A DNA stretch of 64,000 nucleotides from Saccharopolyspora rosea (GTDB lineage: Bacteria > Actinomycetota > Actinomycetes > Mycobacteriales > Pseudonocardiaceae): NCBI RefSeq assembly GCF_025643595.1, contig NZ_CP102826.1, positions 5,084,001 through 5,148,000 on the forward strand, given 5' to 3'. Below the pieces are notes generated by a model that saw only the letters and a program-made list of their open reading frames with translations, ran no database searches and had not been told where the DNA came from. Both the position numbers and the translations under genes were made by a program. Shown here one piece after another: positions 19,630 to 31,382 of the stretch (position 1 is its first letter; every line of letters starts with the position of its first letter).

Positions 19630-21711
19630 GCCGGTCACCCCGGGCTCGCCGTTCTCCACCCGGCCGGTGATCCGGCGGCGGAACGCGGGGTCCTGGGCGG
19701 TGGTGATCTCCACGTCGTACCAGCCGTGGTCGGTCGGCCACTCCACCGGCTGGGCACCGCCCGCCACGACCCGGACCTGCCGGTCGACGCCCGGCGCGTA
19801 CCCCAGCGACCGCAGCCGCACCGTGACGTCCTCGCCGCCGCCGTTGCGCAGCTCCAGCGCCAGACCCCGGGGCGTGGCGCGGGTCTGGACGTCCACTTCG
19901 GACGCCTTGCCGATGCGCGAACCCCGGATCTGGAGCCAGAACCGGTTGGGCCCCTGCACGGCCAGCTCGTACTCCGGACCGATCGGCACCCGCACCACGC
20001 GTTCCCCGCGAACGTCCACATGGGACGGTTCGGGGAGCTCGCCGCGGTACGGGTAGATCGTGAAGTGCGCCGCGGCGGCACCGGTGTTGCCCAGCCGCAG
20101 GTCCAGCACCTCGCCGTCGACCGAGGCCGACACCTGCGGCTGGTACGGCAGGGCGCGCGCCGGGCGCCTGCCCTGCTCCTGCAACGGCAGCCGCTGGTCG
20201 TCCGGGGGCGTGGGGTGCCAGCGCTGGATCGGCTCGGGCACCGGACCCGGCCGGGCGGGCTCGGGTGGCGCGCCGGGGTGCTCGAAGTCGAACACCGAGG
20301 TCAGGTCGCCGCAGACGGTGCGCCGCCAGGAGCTGATGTTCGGCTCCCGCACCCCGGTCCAGCGCTCCAGGAAGCGCAGCACCGAGGTGTGGTCGTAGAC
20401 CTGCGAGTCCACGTGGCCGCCGATCGTCCACGGCGACACCACGGTCATCGGCACCCGGGGTCCGAGGCCGATCGGCTGCCCGTCGTAGTAGTCGTCGCCC
20501 TCGCCGGAGTCGGGCTTCGGCGGCACCGGCGGCGGCACGTGGTCGAAGAACCCGTCGTTCTCGTCGAAGTTGAGCAGCAGCGCGGTCTTCGGCCAGATCT
20601 TCGGGTCGGCGATCACGTCGAGCACCTGGTAGACGAGGTTCGCGCTGCCCACCGGCGTCGAGCTGCCCGGGTGCTCGGAGTCCACCGCCGACGGCACGAT
20701 CCACACGACCTTCGGCAGCTGCCCGGTGCGCACGTCGTCGCGCAACCGCTGCAACAGCGTGCCGGGCTCGCTGCGGTACATGGCGCGGTCGAACAGGCTC
20801 CGCTCGGCCGGGGACAGCCGGGCGCGGCCGTCGGCCAGCTGCCGGAGCAACCGCTGCTGCTCGTCGCGCGGCTTGTCGAACAGCGAGGTGTAGAGCTCCT
20901 CGGTGGTGCGGTACGCCCCGTCGACCGCGGCGAGCACCTTGCGCCCGATCTCCTTGAACGGCTTGAAGTACTCGACGGCGTTGTCGGTGAAGTTGTCCCA
21001 CTCCTGGTAGATCCGCCACGGCACCCCGGCCGCCTCCAGGCGTTCGGGGTAGGTGGTCCAGTCGTAGCCGGGGTGGTCGTAGTCGTAGGCGTCGTTGCCG
21101 ACGGCGCGCTTGGTGGTGCCCGGCTCGTAGCCGAGCTTGCCGGTCCACAGGAACATCCGGTTCGGGTTGGTGGAGCCGAACACCGAGCAGTGGTAGGCGT
21201 CGCAGATGGTGAAGGTGTCGGCCAGCTCGTACTGGAGCGGGATGTCCTGCCGCTCGTAGTAGGTCATGGTGGCGGCGGTCTTGGCGGGCACCCAGGCGTT
21301 GTTCCAGCCCCGCGCCCAGGCTCGGCCGCTCCCGCCCCAGCTGTGGTCGAGGTTGCCGAGGTACTGGATGTCGGACACCGGACGGCCCTCGCGCTCGGAC
21401 GCCTGCCGCAACGAGAACGGCAGCACCGCCCCGCCCGGTTTCGGCTGCTCGAACACGCTGCCGCCGTCCGGGAGCCGCAGCGGCTGCCGGTCACCGAACC
21501 CGCGCACCCCGCGCAACGTCCCGAAGTAGTGGTCGAACGAACGATTTTCCTGCATCAGGACGACTACGTGCTCGATGGCGTCCAGCCCGCCCGCTGGCAC
21601 CGGCTGCGCCATGGCCCGGTGCAGCGACGGCGGCAGCAGCGAACCGGCGACGGCACCGCCCACGACCCCGGCCGCCCCGGCGAGAACACGACGTCGAGAA
21701 ACCTCATTCAC
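19627..21711 (-). CDS. Phosphocholine-specific phospholipase C, Tat-exported
   Basis: Secreted phosphoesterase hydrolysing phosphatidylcholine or sphingomyelin-type headgroups. The 694-residue product has a twin-arginine signal (SRRRVLAGAAG near residue 5), the phosphoesterase start MQENRSFDHYFGTL, further catalytic-site segments (NFDENDGFFDHVPPP, MTVVSPW), and two C-terminal beta-rich DUF756-type domains. The GTG at 21711 places the RR motif correctly; an upstream start at 21783 would bury it. Related actinomycete enzymes are phosphate-scavenging or virulence factors; no Pho box was identified. Confidence 0.9.
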   Translation of the reverse strand: MNEVSRRRVLAGAAGVVGGAVAGSLLPPSLHRAMAQPVPAGGLDAIEHVVVLMQENRSFDHYFGTLRGVRGFGDRQPLRLPDGGSVFEQPKPGGAVLPFSLRQASEREGRPVSDIQYLGNLDHSWGGSGRAWARGWNNAWVPAKTAATMTYYERQDIPLQYELADTFTICDAYHCSVFGSTNPNRMFLWTGKLGYEPGTTKRAVGNDAYDYDHPGYDWTTYPERLEAAGVPWRIYQEWDNFTDNAVEYFKPFKEIGRKVLAAVDGAYRTTEELYTSLFDKPRDEQQRLLRQLADGRARLSPAERSLFDRAMYRSEPGTLLQRLRDDVRTGQLPKVVWIVPSAVDSEHPGSSTPVGSANLVYQVLDVIADPKIWPKTALLLNFDENDGFFDHVPPPVPPKPDSGEGDDYYDGQPIGLGPRVPMTVVSPWTIGGHVDSQVYDHTSVLRFLERWTGVREPNISSWRRTVCGDLTSVFDFEHPGAPPEPARPGPVPEPIQRWHPTPPDDQRLPLQEQGRRPARALPYQPQVSASVDGEVLDLRLGNTGAAAAHFTIYPYRGELPEPSHVDVRGERVVRVPIGPEYELAVQGPNRFWLQIRGSRIGKASEVDVQTRATPRGLALELRNGGGEDVTVRLRSLGYAPGVDRQVRVVAGGAQPVEWPTDHGWYDVEITTAQDPAFRRRITGRVENGEPGVTG

Positions 21712-21839
21712 GAAGAGCCATCGTGTTCGACCGACTCCACCACCCGGAAGCCCCGCGGTGAGCAACCGGTGAACACTGCACATCCCCCGATCGGCCTAGT
21801 AGTCGTGCACCGATCACGTTCCGCGACCACCGCCACCGA

Positions 21840-22595
21840 TCAGCCGCCCTGGAGGAACGGCAGCACCCGAACGAGCACGTCGGCACTCCGACGCCAGCCC
21901 GCCACGTGGTCGGCACCGGGAAGGGAGAAGAACGACGCACCGTTCCGCTCGGCGAACGCGCGCATCGGGTCGTGCCACGGATCCGCCGTGCCCGCGTACA
22001 TCAGCATCGGGACCTCGGCAGCGGCCAGCTCGGCGTCCACGCCCGGTTCGCGGGAGAACGCTTGGTAGTTCGCGCGAAGTGCGGCGGGCTCGGCGGCGTC
22101 GATCACGGCGGCCAGTTCGGGATTGGCGGCGGCCCCCTGCAACATCGGCGGGAAGGGGTCGGCGTCGGGCGGCAGTCCCAGGTCGCGCAACATCGGCGGG
22201 ATCGCGGAGCGGAACCCGCCGACCGGGTCGAAGGCCCCGGCGACCAGGCGGGTGAGCCGTTCGGGCGCGTGCACGGCGACGGCGTAGCCGGTCAGCGCCC
22301 CCAGCGAGTACCCCCAGTAATCCGCCCTGTCGACGCCGATATCGTCGAGCACGGCGACGACGGAGTCGGCGCGTCGTGCCAGCGCGTAGTCGGCCGGGTC
22401 CACCGGCGCGTCGCTATCGCCCAGCCCCAGCGGATCCACGGTGATCACCGTGCGGACAGCGGTCAGGGCCGAGGTGTAACCGGCCCGGCTCCAGTGCTCC
22501 CCGACCTGGAACATGCCCGAGTGCAGGACCAGTGCGGGCCCTTCCCCAACCACCTCGTAAGCGATCCCGAACCCGTTCCCGCGCGCGACCGGCAC
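21840..22595 (-). CDS. Alpha/beta-fold hydrolase
   Basis: Cytoplasmic hydrolase of 251 residues with no signal peptide. The nucleophile elbow is GYSLGA (about residue 97), an Asp follows in AGTADPWHDP, and the late His is in GADHVAGW. The oxyanion HSGMFQ segment is near the N-terminus. Substrate unknown; the fold includes esterases, peroxidases and lactonases. It stands alone between the phospholipase and hisB. Confidence 0.8.
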   Translation of the reverse strand: MPVARGNGFGIAYEVVGEGPALVLHSGMFQVGEHWSRAGYTSALTAVRTVITVDPLGLGDSDAPVDPADYALARRADSVVAVLDDIGVDRADYWGYSLGALTGYAVAVHAPERLTRLVAGAFDPVGGFRSAIPPMLRDLGLPPDADPFPPMLQGAAANPELAAVIDAAEPAALRANYQAFSREPGVDAELAAAEVPMLMYAGTADPWHDPMRAFAERNGASFFSLPGADHVAGWRRSADVLVRVLPFLQGG

Positions 22596-22888
22596 CCGTC
22601 CTCCTCGTCGTCGACGAATCCCTGGACGCTACCGGGACCACCCACCTGGCAACGGGGAGTTCGCTGAATCCGCGGATCCCCAACCCTTGCAGCGAACCGT
22701 GATTCCGCCCAGCTCCGCGAGCGACCTCCTGTTGCACCCGCAGCCACAGCCGTGCCTGAGCGGTGATGTCCTACGCCGCCCCAGGAGCGACCACTGTGGA
22801 CGGTGCCGACGAAGTACCGGCACTGCCCTTTCCGCGATCGTCGACACCCGCCCCGCTCGACACCGGCCGAGCGGGGCGTTGGCGATTC
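22596..22888. other. Intergenic region without a visible gene
   Basis: This 293-bp stretch lies between the alpha/beta-hydrolase start and the hisB stop. I see no convincing ORF, tRNA or repeat module in it. Apart from the hairpin at 22851-22876, it probably holds only the hydrolase promoter. Confidence 0.5.
22851..22876 (-). terminator. Hairpin after hisB, candidate terminator
   Basis: CCCCGCTCG (22851-22859) and CGAGCGGGG (22868-22876) pair perfectly over nine bases around an 8-base loop, 12 bases after the hisB stop on the minus strand. There is no U-tract, as is common in actinobacteria. It suggests the hisDCB transcript ends here. Confidence 0.6.
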
Positions 22889-25963
<3,075 letters not shown>

Positions 25964-26159
25964 GGGCGTCCTTCCCGAAGCCGGTGATTACGCCTACCAG
26001 GGTAGTCGCCGCGCTCGGACGGCGGTGTGACGCGTCCGGTCGGGGCCGCTCGGCCGCTGGGAAAATGTTGACGCCGACCATTCTTTGACAGTGGCTTGCC
26101 AACATCGAGCGCCTGTTCCAACCTCTCCACGTCACCACCCGTGATCGATCGGAGACGCG

Positions 26160-27428
26160 ATGTTGAAGTCACGGCGCAAGGCAGTGACGGTCGCGGCCGC
26201 CGCGTGCCTGGCCCTGCTGGCACCCGCGGGCGTGTCGGCGGCGCAGCAGGCCCCACCGGGCGCGGCGTCCGACGAAGAGGCCATCTACACCGTCCCGCAC
26301 ACCGACAGCGGCAGTCGCACCGAGATCCACCGCACCGGGGCAGAGGTCCTCGCGGTCTCCGGCGACACCGCCACCGTGCAGGCCACCCGGGCGCAGGCCG
26401 AGCAGCTGCGCGCGAAGGGCCTGCGGCTGGACGAGCGGACCACGGTGGCCGAGGCGCTGGCCAAGCGCAACGGCGCGACCAAGGGCTCGGCCCGGGACTT
26501 CCCGCCCGGCGACGCGCAGTACCACAACTACGACGAGATGAACGCCGAGCTGGACGGGATCGTCAAGAACCACCCGGACATCGCGGCGAAGTCCAGCATC
26601 GGCAAGTCCTTCGAGGGCCGGGACATCCCGGTGCTCAAGATCAGCAGGAACGTGCAGCAGGACGAGAACGAGCCCGAGGTGCTGTTCGACTGCAACCAGC
26701 ACGCCCGCGAGCACCTCACCACCGAGATGTGCCTGCACATCGCCAAGCGCTTCACCGACGGCTACCCGAACGACCCGACGGTGAAGGACGCGGTCGACCA
26801 CCGGGAGATCTGGATCATCCCGTCGGTCAACCCGGACGGCTCCAGCTACGACATCGAGACCGGCCAGTACCGGGGTTGGCGGAAGAACCGCCAGGACACC
26901 GGCACCGACCTCAACCGCAACTGGGGCTACAAGTGGGGCTGCTGCGGCGGCGCCAGCAACGACCCGAACGCCGAGGACTACCGCGGTCCGGGCGCGTTCT
27001 CGGCGCCGGAGACCTCCGCGCTGCGCGACTTCATCAACTCCCGCGTGGTCGGCGGCAAGCAGCAGATCAAGGCGAACATCGACTTCCACACCTACTCCGA
27101 GCTGGTGCTGTGGCCGTTCGGGTGGACCCAGGACCCGGTCACCGACGGCATGAGCCAGGCCGAGCACGACCGGTTCGAGCGGGTCGGCAAGGAGATGGCC
27201 GGGACCAACGGCTACACCCCGGAGCAGTCCAGTGCGCTGTACGTCACCGACGGCGACATCCTCGACTGGGAGTGGGCGCAGCACAAGATCCTCGCCTACA
27301 CCTTCGAGATGTACCCGAAGGACTCCGGCGGCCTGGACGGCTTCTACCCGCCCGGCAACGTGATCGACCGGGAGACGGCCCGCAACGACAAGGCGGTGGA
27401 CATCCTCCTCCGCGAAGCGGGCGCGTAG
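26160..27428 (+). CDS. Secreted M14 zinc carboxypeptidase
   Basis: Exported metallo-carboxypeptidase of 422 residues. A signal peptide (about residues 1-29, ending SAA) and a propeptide of about 90 residues precede the catalytic domain. The zinc ligands are in NQHAREHLTTE (HxxE) and DFHTYSE (His), with the substrate-binding DLNRNWGY arginine and the catalytic Glu in YTFEMYP. The length and the CCGG cysteine pair resemble Streptomyces carboxypeptidase T/SG-type enzymes. It stands alone, divergent from hisD. Confidence 0.93.
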   Translation: MLKSRRKAVTVAAAACLALLAPAGVSAAQQAPPGAASDEEAIYTVPHTDSGSRTEIHRTGAEVLAVSGDTATVQATRAQAEQLRAKGLRLDERTTVAEALAKRNGATKGSARDFPPGDAQYHNYDEMNAELDGIVKNHPDIAAKSSIGKSFEGRDIPVLKISRNVQQDENEPEVLFDCNQHAREHLTTEMCLHIAKRFTDGYPNDPTVKDAVDHREIWIIPSVNPDGSSYDIETGQYRGWRKNRQDTGTDLNRNWGYKWGCCGGASNDPNAEDYRGPGAFSAPETSALRDFINSRVVGGKQQIKANIDFHTYSELVLWPFGWTQDPVTDGMSQAEHDRFERVGKEMAGTNGYTPEQSSALYVTDGDILDWEWAQHKILAYTFEMYPKDSGGLDGFYPPGNVIDRETARNDKAVDILLREAGA

Positions 27429-27449
27429 GCCACTCCAGCGCAGGGGGAC

Positions 27450-27476
27450 GGGCCCGGGGCGTTGCGCCCCGGGCCC
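27450..27476 (+). terminator. Strong GC hairpin after the carboxypeptidase gene
   Basis: GGGCCCGGGGCG (27450-27461) pairs perfectly with CGCCCCGGGCCC (27465-27476) over a 3-base loop, 21 bases after the carboxypeptidase stop. No T-run follows; this I-shaped hairpin form is common in actinobacteria. Confidence 0.75.
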
Positions 27477-27510
27477 TCCGGCTTTCCGGACCGTGCCGAT
27501 AATGGCGGGC

Positions 27511-28218
27511 ATGGGCGCTGACCTGCCGACGCACGACACCGCGACCAGGGTGGTCGAGTCCGCGATGGTGCGCCGCGGGATGTGGTTCGTGGACCCGCTG
27601 GTCGGTGCCGTGGTGGTGTGGCTGCTGCGGCTGGTCTCCACGTGGGTCGCGGGACTGCCGTGGGCGCCGTTCCAGGGCGTGTTCCAGCTGTTCGCCTCGC
27701 TCGGCGATCCGTGGGGCACCGTCGTGGCGCTGGCGATCGGCGCCGTCATCGGGCTCGGCTTCGCCGGGCTGCGGGCCCAGGAGCGGCTGAGCGTCGCCGT
27801 GGACGGGCAGCGGGTCGAGCTGGCGCGCGGCCGGGCCGCCCGGCACATCGAGCGCGACGACGTCGCAGCGGTGTTCCGCGAGGGCGGTCACCTGGTGCTG
27901 CTGGACGAATCCGGGGGCGAGCTGGCCCGCCAGGCCACCGACCTGCCGACGGTCTCGCTGCGCAAGGCGTTCACCGCGCACGGGTTCCCGTGGCGGGACG
28001 GCGATCCGCACGCCGGCCGCTACCGGGAGTGGCGCGAGGACGACGCCGACCTGTCACCGCGCCAGCACGCGCTGCTGGCCGCGCGCGCACGCGCGCTGCG
28101 CAAGCACGACAGGGGCAAGCAGGCCGCGCTGCTGCGCGACGAACTGCTGCGACACGGGGTCGTGGTGCGGGACGACGGGAAGCGCCAGCGCTGGCGCGCC
28201 GGCCCGCACCACGACTGA
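27511..28218 (+). CDS. Conserved membrane protein (YqeB-like)
   Basis: Function unknown. The product of about 235 residues (start at 27511, with an alternative at 27493) has two hydrophobic helices (about residues 20-50 and 70-90) enclosing a WAPFQGVFQLF-type amphipathic stretch. A cytoplasmic domain rich in basic residues follows, with a short beta-rich region (GHLVLLDESGGEL) and a helical C-terminus. The layout resembles the YqeB family of Firmicutes and actinobacteria, but the match is from memory and not decisive. Confidence 0.7.
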   Translation: MGADLPTHDTATRVVESAMVRRGMWFVDPLVGAVVVWLLRLVSTWVAGLPWAPFQGVFQLFASLGDPWGTVVALAIGAVIGLGFAGLRAQERLSVAVDGQRVELARGRAARHIERDDVAAVFREGGHLVLLDESGGELARQATDLPTVSLRKAFTAHGFPWRDGDPHAGRYREWREDDADLSPRQHALLAARARALRKHDRGKQAALLRDELLRHGVVVRDDGKRQRWRAGPHHD

Positions 28219-28223
28219 CCGGC

Positions 28224-28382
28224 TCAGGACAGCAACAGGAACAGCGCCCCGACGATGATCGCGACGACGACCACCACCGCCGCGACGAGAATCAGCGTGC
28301 GGGTTCCCGGCCGGTCCTCGCGCGCCTCGCTCTGGGCGCGCTCGCGCCACTGCATGAACGTGGTGCCTTCGCCCTCGCTCAC
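28224..28382 (-). CDS. Small single-helix membrane protein (52 residues)
   Basis: A frame starting with GTG at 28382 has GAGGAG seven bases upstream and encodes a charged 28-residue N-terminus followed by one strongly hydrophobic helix (LILVAAVVVVVAIIVGALFL) ending two residues from the stop. Start signal, high third-position GC and a clean C-terminal tail-anchor layout support a real gene. It ends convergent with the YqeB-like gene, 5 bases apart. No family is recognised. Confidence 0.65.
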   Translation of the reverse strand: MSEGEGTTFMQWRERAQSEAREDRPGTRTLILVAAVVVVVAIIVGALFLLLS

Positions 28383-28510
28383 AGTCGACTCCTCGCATCC
28401 GTATCGGTCGTTGGCCCCGGCTGCGGCCGAGGCCGCACCACGATCGCATATCGGGTCGGTATCGAGTCGGACGATCTCCGCGCGTCGTCGGACCGGCGTT
28501 CACGCGGCCG

Positions 28511-29188
28511 TCACGCGACGGGTTCGGGCAGGCGCCGCACCGCGTACTCGCAGTCGATGACGTCGCCGGTGGCGGGGTCGCCCAGCTCCACCCGCCAGCT
28601 GTCGGCGAACTGGTCCACCTCGGCGTCCATCGGGATCGTCCCGGACAGCAGCACCGTTCCGGTGCGCAGCAGGCCGCGGTCGCGCAGCTCGTCCAGCCAG
28701 TACGCCGGGGTGAGCAGCTCGCCGAGGGTGCCTCGCTGGATGACCCGCCCGCCGGCGCGGGCCGTCAGGGTGATCGCGTCGACGCGGTCGGCCACGTCGA
28801 CCAGCCGCCACGCCCGCCGACCGAGCACGTCCGGACCGGCCTGCTTGCTCCACGCCACGCCGTGCACCTCCAGCGCCCGGTCGGTGTGGTCGCAGGCCGC
28901 GGTGAGCAGCACGTCCTCCTCCCGCGGCCCCGCGACGACCAGCGCCCACTCCGCCTCGCCCGAGGTGCGCCCGTGCTGGGCCGGGACCTCGTCGGTCTGC
29001 ATCGCCAGGTAGGGCGCGACCGGGTACAGGCAGGGGGTGCGGGTCGGCGCGGGCACCCCGAGCTCGGCGAGTTCGGCCACGTGCGCGGCCACGTCGTCCT
29101 GGCTGCGGCCCGCGTATCCGGCGTTGAGCAGCGTCTCCACCCGGACCTCGACAGGCGTGCCGCGGACGTCGAAACGGAGCGGGAACAT
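28511..29188 (-). CDS. DUF2848 family protein
   Basis: A 225-residue protein of a family distantly related to fumarylacetoacetate hydrolase-like enzymes; no reaction is established. Visible family segments include VETLLNAGYAGR, the PCLYPVAPYL stretch, ACDHTDRALE and AWSKQAGPDV. The ATG at 29188 has GGGAGG upstream; longer frames would cross the operator. It diverges from the MHS transporter and shares an inverted-repeat operator like that of the GntR regulator at 30685, suggesting a joint catabolic role. Confidence 0.8.
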   Translation of the reverse strand: MFPLRFDVRGTPVEVRVETLLNAGYAGRSQDDVAAHVAELAELGVPAPTRTPCLYPVAPYLAMQTDEVPAQHGRTSGEAEWALVVAGPREEDVLLTAACDHTDRALEVHGVAWSKQAGPDVLGRRAWRLVDVADRVDAITLTARAGGRVIQRGTLGELLTPAYWLDELRDRGLLRTGTVLLSGTIPMDAEVDQFADSWRVELGDPATGDVIDCEYAVRRLPEPVA

Positions 29189-29213
29189 CGGGCCTCCCCA
29201 AATCGCATACTTG

Positions 29214-29235
29214 TTGTATACATTTAGTATCACAA
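29214..29235. promoter_or_regulatory. Candidate GntR operator between the DUF2848 gene and the transporter
   Basis: TTGTATAC-N5-GTATCACAA is an imperfect inverted repeat in an AT-rich island between two divergent genes. An equivalent repeat, TTGTATAC-N5-ATATGCAA, lies at 31326-31346 before the gntR gene (read on the minus strand). Shared half-sites at both divergent promoters point to one regulator. Confidence 0.6.
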
Positions 29236-29305
29236 CCGGCCGGGCGGGTGGCACCGACGTCCCCGACGCCACACCGCGAGAACGACCCGACGTAAGGACC
29301 GCCCG

Positions 29306-30589
29306 ATGACCAGATCAACGACCGCCCCACCGCGGCCCGCCCGCCGGGACCTGGTGAAGGCGTTCGCCGCGAGCCTGAGCGGCACGTCGCTGGAGTGGTA
29401 CGACTTCGCCGCCTACTCGGCGGCGTCCGCGCTGGTGTTCGGCCACCTCTTCTTCCCCAGCCACGACCCGCTGTCCGGGACGCTGCTGGCCTTCTCGACC
29501 TACGCGGTCGGCTACGTCTCGCGCCCGCTGGGCGGGTTCGTGTTCGGCCGGCTCGGCGACGTGCTGGGCCGCAAGCAGGTGCTCGTCACGACCCTGCTGC
29601 TCACCGGCATCTCGACCGCGCTGATCGGGCTGCTGCCGACGCACTCGCAGGTCGGCGCGCTCGGCGCGGTGCTGCTGGTGCTGCTGCGGTTCGCGCAGGG
29701 TGTGGGCATCGGCGGCGAGTGGGGCGGCGCGGTCCTGCTGTCCAGCGAGTTCGGCAGCCGGCGGCGGCGCGGCTTCTGGGCCTCGGCCGCCCAGGTCGGC
29801 CCGCCCGCGGGCAACCTGCTGGCCAACGGCGTGCTCGCGGGACTGGCCGCGGTGCTTCCCGAGCAGCAGTTCCTCTCCTGGGGCTGGCGGGTGGCGTTCC
29901 TGCTGTCCGCCGTGCTGGTGGTGTTCGGCCTGTGGATCCGGGTGCGACTGGAGGAGACCCCGGTCTTCCGCGAGCTCCAGGCCAAGGGCGAGCAGGCGGG
30001 CGCACCGCTGCGGGAGGTCTTCACCCGCGAACCCCGGGCCCTGGTGGCCGCGATCCTGTCCCGGGTGGGCCCGGACGTGCTCTACGCGCTGTTCACCGTC
30101 TTCGTGCTGACCTACGCCACCCAGGAGCTCGGGATGCCCAAGAGCTGGGCGGTGGCCGGGGTGATGCTGGGTTCGGCGTTGCAGGTGGGGCTGATCCCCG
30201 CCGCCGGAGCGCTGTCGGACCGGCTGGGCAGGCGGGCCGTCTACGCCGTGGGCGCGATCGGCGCCGGCGCCTGGCCGTTCGTGTTCTTCCCGCTCGTCGG
30301 CGGGGGTTCGGCGGCGCTGCTGGTGGTCGGCATCGTGATCGGCCTGGTGTGGCATTCGCTGATGTACGGCCCGCAGGCGGCGTTCGTCGCCGAGCAGTTC
30401 AGCCCGGCACTGCGCTACACCGGTTGCTCGCTGGCATACACCCTGGCGGGGATCATCGGCGGGGCGCTGGCGCCGCTGCTGTTCACCTCGCTGTTCGCGC
30501 ACTTCGGCAGCTGGCTGGCCCCGGCCTGCTACCTGGGCGGGACCTGCGTGGTCACGCTGGTCGGCCTGGCCCTCGGCCGGTCCCGGTGA
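29306..30589 (+). CDS. MFS transporter, metabolite:proton symporter (MHS) type
   Basis: Twelve-helix secondary transporter of 427 residues. The opening SGTSLEWYDFAAYS, the loop GRLGDVLGRKQVL (MFS motif A) and GIGGEWGGAVLL are characteristic of the MHS subfamily (ProP, ShiA, KgtP), which takes up small organic acids or betaines. The substrate is not predictable; the nearby DUF2848 protein, nitrilase and GntR suggest a carbon or nitrogen source catabolised by them. The stop codon TGAG leads into an intergenic repeat. Confidence 0.88.
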   Translation: MTRSTTAPPRPARRDLVKAFAASLSGTSLEWYDFAAYSAASALVFGHLFFPSHDPLSGTLLAFSTYAVGYVSRPLGGFVFGRLGDVLGRKQVLVTTLLLTGISTALIGLLPTHSQVGALGAVLLVLLRFAQGVGIGGEWGGAVLLSSEFGSRRRRGFWASAAQVGPPAGNLLANGVLAGLAAVLPEQQFLSWGWRVAFLLSAVLVVFGLWIRVRLEETPVFRELQAKGEQAGAPLREVFTREPRALVAAILSRVGPDVLYALFTVFVLTYATQELGMPKSWAVAGVMLGSALQVGLIPAAGALSDRLGRRAVYAVGAIGAGAWPFVFFPLVGGGSAALLVVGIVIGLVWHSLMYGPQAAFVAEQFSPALRYTGCSLAYTLAGIIGGALAPLLFTSLFAHFGSWLAPACYLGGTCVVTLVGLALGRSR

Positions 30590-30687
30590 GCACCTCAGCG
30601 CCGGTCTCCGGACCCCGCCCCGGGGGAGCGCGGCAAGCGGCGTCGGCCGCCTTCTCCCTCGGTGAGCGGCACCGCCGCGGGTCCTCA
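30587..30687 (-). repeat. Intergenic repeat between the MHS transporter and gntR
   Basis: From the gntR stop codon the minus strand reads TGAGGACCCGCGGCGGTGCC, the block found as GAACCCGCGGCGGTGCC inside the long copies. The terminator module AAGCGGC-GTCG-GCCGCCTT (30635-30653) and CTCCCTC follow on the plus strand. The tail beginning GCCTGTCTTC is absent, so this copy holds only the right half of the element. Confidence 0.65.
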
Positions 30688-31311
30688 GCCTTCCAGCAGC
30701 ACCCGCTGGGTGGCGGCCAGGTGCGCGGTGATCGCCGCGGTGGCGGCGTCGGCGTCGCGCGCGGCCAGCGCCGCGACGATCGCCTCGTGCTCGGCGAGCA
30801 CGGACTTGCGCCGGTCACCGGCGCGGAACAGCGCCACGATGCCAGCCCGGACCTGGCGCGCCCGCAGCCCGTCGTAGGTCTTGGTGAGCATGTCGTTGCC
30901 GACCGCGCGGACCAGCGCGGTGTGGAAGCGGTGGTCGCGGTCGATGAACGCGCGCGCCTGGTCCTCACCGGCGAGGGAGCGCTGCTCCGCCAGCTCCGCG
31001 CGCATCGCGTCCAGCGGCACGGCGTCGAGCTCGACCGCGCGCCGGGCGGAGTAGCACTCGATCATGGTGCGGAACTCGAACAGCTCGCGGAGTTCCCGGC
31101 CGCCGACCGGCGCGATGTAGGCGCCGCGCTTGGGCACCAGCTGCACCAGTTCCTCGGCGGCGAGCAGCAGCAGCGCCTCCCTGATCGGTGTGCGGGAGAC
31201 GCCGATCTCATCGGCGAGGGCCTGTTCGTTGACGAACTGCCCCTGCATCGCGGGATCGCTGAGCACCGTGTCCTTGAGATGCTCGTAAGCGAGCTGACGC
31301 CCCGACGGCAA
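30685..31311 (-). CDS. GntR-family regulator, FCD subfamily
   Basis: Transcription factor with an N-terminal winged HTH (LADEIGVSRTPIREALLLL) and an all-helical FCD ligand domain holding the metal-binding Asp/His pattern (DRDHRFHTALV). The TTG at 31311 is favoured: AGGGGG lies six bases upstream, and an alternative ATG at 31350 would put the operator inside the coding sequence. This gives 208 residues. It diverges from the nitrilase and shares operator sequence with the DUF2848/transporter promoter region. Confidence 0.85.
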   Translation of the reverse strand: MPSGRQLAYEHLKDTVLSDPAMQGQFVNEQALADEIGVSRTPIREALLLLAAEELVQLVPKRGAYIAPVGGRELRELFEFRTMIECYSARRAVELDAVPLDAMRAELAEQRSLAGEDQARAFIDRDHRFHTALVRAVGNDMLTKTYDGLRARQVRAGIVALFRAGDRRKSVLAEHEAIVAALAARDADAATAAITAHLAATQRVLLEG

Positions 31312-31325
31312 CGGAAACCCCCTGC

Positions 31326-31346
31326 TTGCATATCGCTGGTATACAA
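31326..31346. promoter_or_regulatory. Candidate GntR autoregulatory operator
   Basis: On the minus strand TTGTATAC-N5-ATATGCAA lies just upstream of the preferred gntR start and 37 bases from the nitrilase ATG. It matches the half-site of 29214-29235, so one site may control both divergent genes. Confidence 0.6.
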
Positions 31347-31382
31347 ACATCGTAGCCCGGTGGAGAAAGGTGGAGCCCGCAG

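Noticed and set aside
26060-26110. Promoter or inverted repeat before the carboxypeptidase gene (TTGACG, TTGACA, ATGTTG/CCAACAT)
   Set aside because: Several weak alternatives overlap and none has well-spaced -35 and -10 elements, so no site was called.
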